Below are positions 6,871-8,586 of a stretch of DNA of 8,586 nt, one piece after another. Made by a program: the position numbers and the translations under genes. This DNA is from an uncultured Bacteroidales bacterium (lineage in GTDB: Bacteria > Bacteroidota > Bacteroidia > Bacteroidales > Paludibacteraceae): assembly GCA_946405045.1 (NCBI GenBank), contig CAMJFV010000073.1:1-8586 (forward strand), written 5' to 3'. The first letter of the stretch is position 1. Every line of letters starts with the position of its first letter. The notes below the pieces were generated by a model. It ran no database searches and was not told where the DNA came from. It saw only the letters and a program-made list of their open reading frames with translations.

Positions 6871-8076
6871 TTATTCCTCCATCGATTTTTTGATTCTTTT
6901 TCTAAACTCATTCAATGTCTCACCGGTAATTTTTTTGAATGTGCTGCTCATGTGGCTGCTACTTGAAAAACCGCAGGTGTTAGACAAGTATTCGAGTTCT
7001 CTGTCAGGGTTTTCCAAGAGCATTTTTTTTATTTTCTCAACCCTCAAATTGGCAATGAATTCAAAGAATGTGCTATGGTAGGTGGTATTGATAAATCCTG
7101 AAACGTATGTGCGATTAGTTCCAATTTTATTAGCAATATCATTAAGAGTAAGTCCAGGCTGAAGGAAACCCTCCTCGTCTATCCATTTCTTTATTCTTTG
7201 AGCAATAGGAGATTCTTCGCTAAACAGACATTTCTCTGCTTTAGTTGTGGTGGTGTCATTTGTGTTACCTTCTTTTGTCGCTGTTTTTTCTAAATTAATT
7301 GATGGCACGCAAGCAAAACGTGTTCTTCTTATAGACTCAATGGATTTCTCTTCCTCTGTCCTTTTCAAACTGAAATACAGACGCTCGGCATGAATCTGGT
7401 ATTTGTTCAATGAATGCACAACGTAGAAATACGCTAATGCGGCGAAAAAGAAAAATATAGCGATTGTTATTTTCTCGGAGTAGCATAGAAGTACTCCGCT
7501 CAAACAGAATACGATAATGGCCAATGACGCATCATATGTCCAATCGATATAAAGAAAAATATAGTCGGAGTACTCTTCTTCCAGATGAAACATTGCTCGT
7601 CTATATAGTTGTCCGAACTTCACTACCCAATAGCCACAATGTGAGATAAATACCACAGCAAAAGCGATGCCGACAAATTTATTGTTGTATCCTAGTCCAT
7701 TTGTGATAAAATTTACCAAAAGCATACTGGAAAGAAATATCGAGGCGTCTATTATGACCTTTTTTTTCGTCAGGAAGTCGGGAGCGATCAACGGAATAAC
7801 CATCCAGACCCATTGTATGCCCATTAAGTAGAAAAAGGAGAGCATCATGCATTTTATTCCAGTATCTCCTTTTGTGACGTCGACAGAGAGAAGTATCAGA
7901 CTGAGAATGGTAGTGGCCATGGCAATGTTTCCAGCAAGCAGTTTCGACCTTCTAAGAATCTTAAAAGGCAAAGTGTCTGCCACGAGATTTGTCCTATTAT
8001 ATAGGGTTAGAGCTAGCCCTAAGGAGACAAATGCTGTGCCGGATAGTATAGCTATGTAGATTGTTTCAAGTTTCAT
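6871..8076 (-). CDS. Membrane-anchored AraC-family transcriptional regulator
   Basis: The 401-residue product joins an N-terminal membrane region to a C-terminal DNA-binding domain. About seven hydrophobic segments (near 7-25, 47-65, 76-98, 107-127, 134-153, 183-200 and 203-222) are followed by a charged linker (225-295) with a Thr/Lys-rich stretch near 270-282. The AraC double helix-turn-helix lies at about 300-397: LTLNDIANKIGTNRTYVSGF (309-328) is the first unit and LEYLSNTCGFSSSSHMSSTF (361-380) the second. The protein would sense a signal at or in the membrane and bind DNA while tethered; signal and targets are unknown. The ATG at 8076 follows AAAAGGGG at good spacing, a strong site for this lineage. 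The gene starts 41 bases after ybeY on the same strand with no visible promoter or terminator between, so cotranscription is likely. Confidence 0.88.
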   Translation of the reverse strand: MKLETIYIAILSGTAFVSLGLALTLYNRTNLVADTLPFKILRRSKLLAGNIAMATTILSLILLSVDVTKGDTGIKCMMLSFFYLMGIQWVWMVIPLIAPDFLTKKKVIIDASIFLSSMLLVNFITNGLGYNNKFVGIAFAVVFISHCGYWVVKFGQLYRRAMFHLEEEYSDYIFLYIDWTYDASLAIIVFCLSGVLLCYSEKITIAIFFFFAALAYFYVVHSLNKYQIHAERLYFSLKRTEEEKSIESIRRTRFACVPSINLEKTATKEGNTNDTTTTKAEKCLFSEESPIAQRIKKWIDEEGFLQPGLTLNDIANKIGTNRTYVSGFINTTYHSTFFEFIANLRVEKIKKMLLENPDRELEYLSNTCGFSSSSHMSSTFKKITGETLNEFRKRIKKSMEE

Positions 8077-8079
8077 AGG

Positions 8080-8088
8080 TTGCCCCTT
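8080..8088 (-). promoter_or_regulatory. Ribosome binding site of the AraC-type gene
   Basis: On the minus strand AAAGGGGCA precedes the ATG at 8076, with the AGGGG core about seven bases upstream. It is the clearest Shine-Dalgarno-like sequence in the window and fixes this start codon. Confidence 0.55.
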
Positions 8089-8102
8089 TTATCTCTTATC
8101 TC
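8089..8102. repeat. Tandem 7-bp repeat upstream of the AraC-type gene
   Basis: TTATCTC is repeated twice in tandem on the plus strand (GAGATAA twice on the coding strand), directly upstream of the ribosome binding site. It is short and may be accidental. Confidence 0.3.
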
Positions 8103-8117
8103 TCTGTCTTTATTGTA

Positions 8118-8558
8118 TCAACCTACCAATTCAAATGATTTTGCTACTTCAAGTGCCTCGTCCTCATGCTGCTCCATAATCTCTCTCTCTCCTGGGCCTT
8201 TGTCGTTGATGCCGCATAAATGTAAAACTCCGTGGATGACGACTCTGAAAAACTCAGATTCGAATGAAGTGTTGAATTTCTCGGCATTTGTCGCGATTGT
8301 GTCGACACTAATTACCATGTCGCCAGAGATGACATCTCCTTCAGTATAGTCGAATGTAATAATATCTGTGTAATAATCGTGTTGAAGATACTCTTTATTC
8401 ACTTCCAAGATATGGTCGTCAGAACAAAACAAGTACGATAAATCTCCCACTTTTTTCCCATGAAGCTCCGCCACTTTTTTGATCCATGCTGAGACGTTCC
8501 TTTTCTTAATCTTTGGCATTTTGATCTTCGAATGCTCTTTGTCGTATGTAATAGCCAT
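8118..8558 (-). CDS. ybeY: Endoribonuclease YbeY (rRNA maturation factor)
   Basis: YbeY is a cytoplasmic metal-dependent RNase involved in 16S rRNA 3'-end maturation and ribosome quality control. The 146-residue product has DYYTDIITFDY (61-71), GDMVIS (79-84), and the metal motif HGVLHLCGINDK (109-120). The family consensus is HGxLHLxGYDH. Here H109 and H113 are present, but the third ligand position is D119 instead of His. From memory, Bacteroides YbeY proteins carry the same GINDKGPGEREIM form, so this is probably a lineage trait and not damage. ATG 8558 overlaps by one base (TAATG) the stop of a possible upstream reading frame, suggesting an operon that continues to the right. The AraC-type gene follows at 41 bases. 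Confidence 0.95.
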   Translation of the reverse strand: MAITYDKEHSKIKMPKIKKRNVSAWIKKVAELHGKKVGDLSYLFCSDDHILEVNKEYLQHDYYTDIITFDYTEGDVISGDMVISVDTIATNAEKFNTSFESEFFRVVIHGVLHLCGINDKGPGEREIMEQHEDEALEVAKSFELVG

Positions 8559-8586
8559 TATCGTTGTGTTTTGAGTAAGATTCCCA
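8558..8586 (-). CDS. Possible C-terminal tail of an upstream gene (edge fragment)
   Basis: From the right edge, one minus-strand frame stays open for nine codons (ending ...GILLKTQR) and stops at TAA 8560-8558, overlapping the ybeY ATG by one base. Such TAATG overlaps are common in operons, but nine codons cannot identify a gene and the frame may be chance. Confidence 0.2.

Noticed and set aside
6859..6877. Small hairpin (GGAATA/TATTCC) in the rnhB/AraC-type convergent gap as a bidirectional terminator
   Set aside because: The stem is only 6 bp and AT-rich, the T-run is in the loop instead of after the stem, and it overlaps the AraC-type gene's stop codon.
7023..7767. Eight-base T runs (7023-7030 and 7760-7767) in the AraC-type gene, with similar A/T runs in the antiporter, as phase-variable tracts
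   Set aside because: Eight-base homopolymers are ordinary in AT-rich genes coding Lys/Phe. All frames are intact and phase-variable tracts are normally longer.

Overview
The window looks like chromosomal core DNA of a Bacteroidales bacterium (Bacteroides/Prevotella relatives). The reasons are a sensor kinase/response regulator pair of the RprX-RprY type, a YbeY whose C-terminal motif has the Bacteroidales form, promoter -7 elements of the Bacteroidetes type (TAnnTTTG), and starts that mostly lack Shine-Dalgarno sequences. Base composition is AT-rich and even throughout. I see no mobile element, tRNA, rRNA, CRISPR array or phage gene. No gene-free stretch exceeds 300 bases; the longest is the 128-base divergent region at 3815-3942.

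Layout: Three blocks. (1) Minus strand, 3814 down to 1: rprX (sensor kinase), rprY (response regulator), a strong hairpin terminator, a TauE/SafE-type membrane transporter, then a family 2 glycosyltransferase that runs off the left edge. (2) Plus strand, 3943 to 6850: a CPA2-type cation/proton antiporter with two C-terminal TrkA-C (RCK_C) domains, then rnhB (ribonuclease HII) one base after its stop. (3) Minus strand, 8558 down to 6871: ybeY (rRNA maturation endonuclease), then a membrane-anchored AraC-type regulator that converges on rnhB with a 20-base gap.

How the genes may work together: The envelope sensor RprX would phosphorylate RprY. The rprXY genes and the antiporter/rnhB genes diverge from one shared intergenic region, with a -7 element on each strand and a short direct repeat between them. 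This makes the antiporter a reasonable candidate target of RprY, but that is inference. rnhB and ybeY are housekeeping nucleic-acid genes. The AraC-type protein and the two left-hand genes have no substrate or signal that can be read from the sequence.

Nothing here is clearly a new biological system. The points most worth checking are a perfect 14-bp palindrome three bases upstream of the rprY start codon, the divergent rprXY/antiporter control region, the 7-TM AraC-type regulator, and the YbeY that lacks the third canonical zinc histidine.
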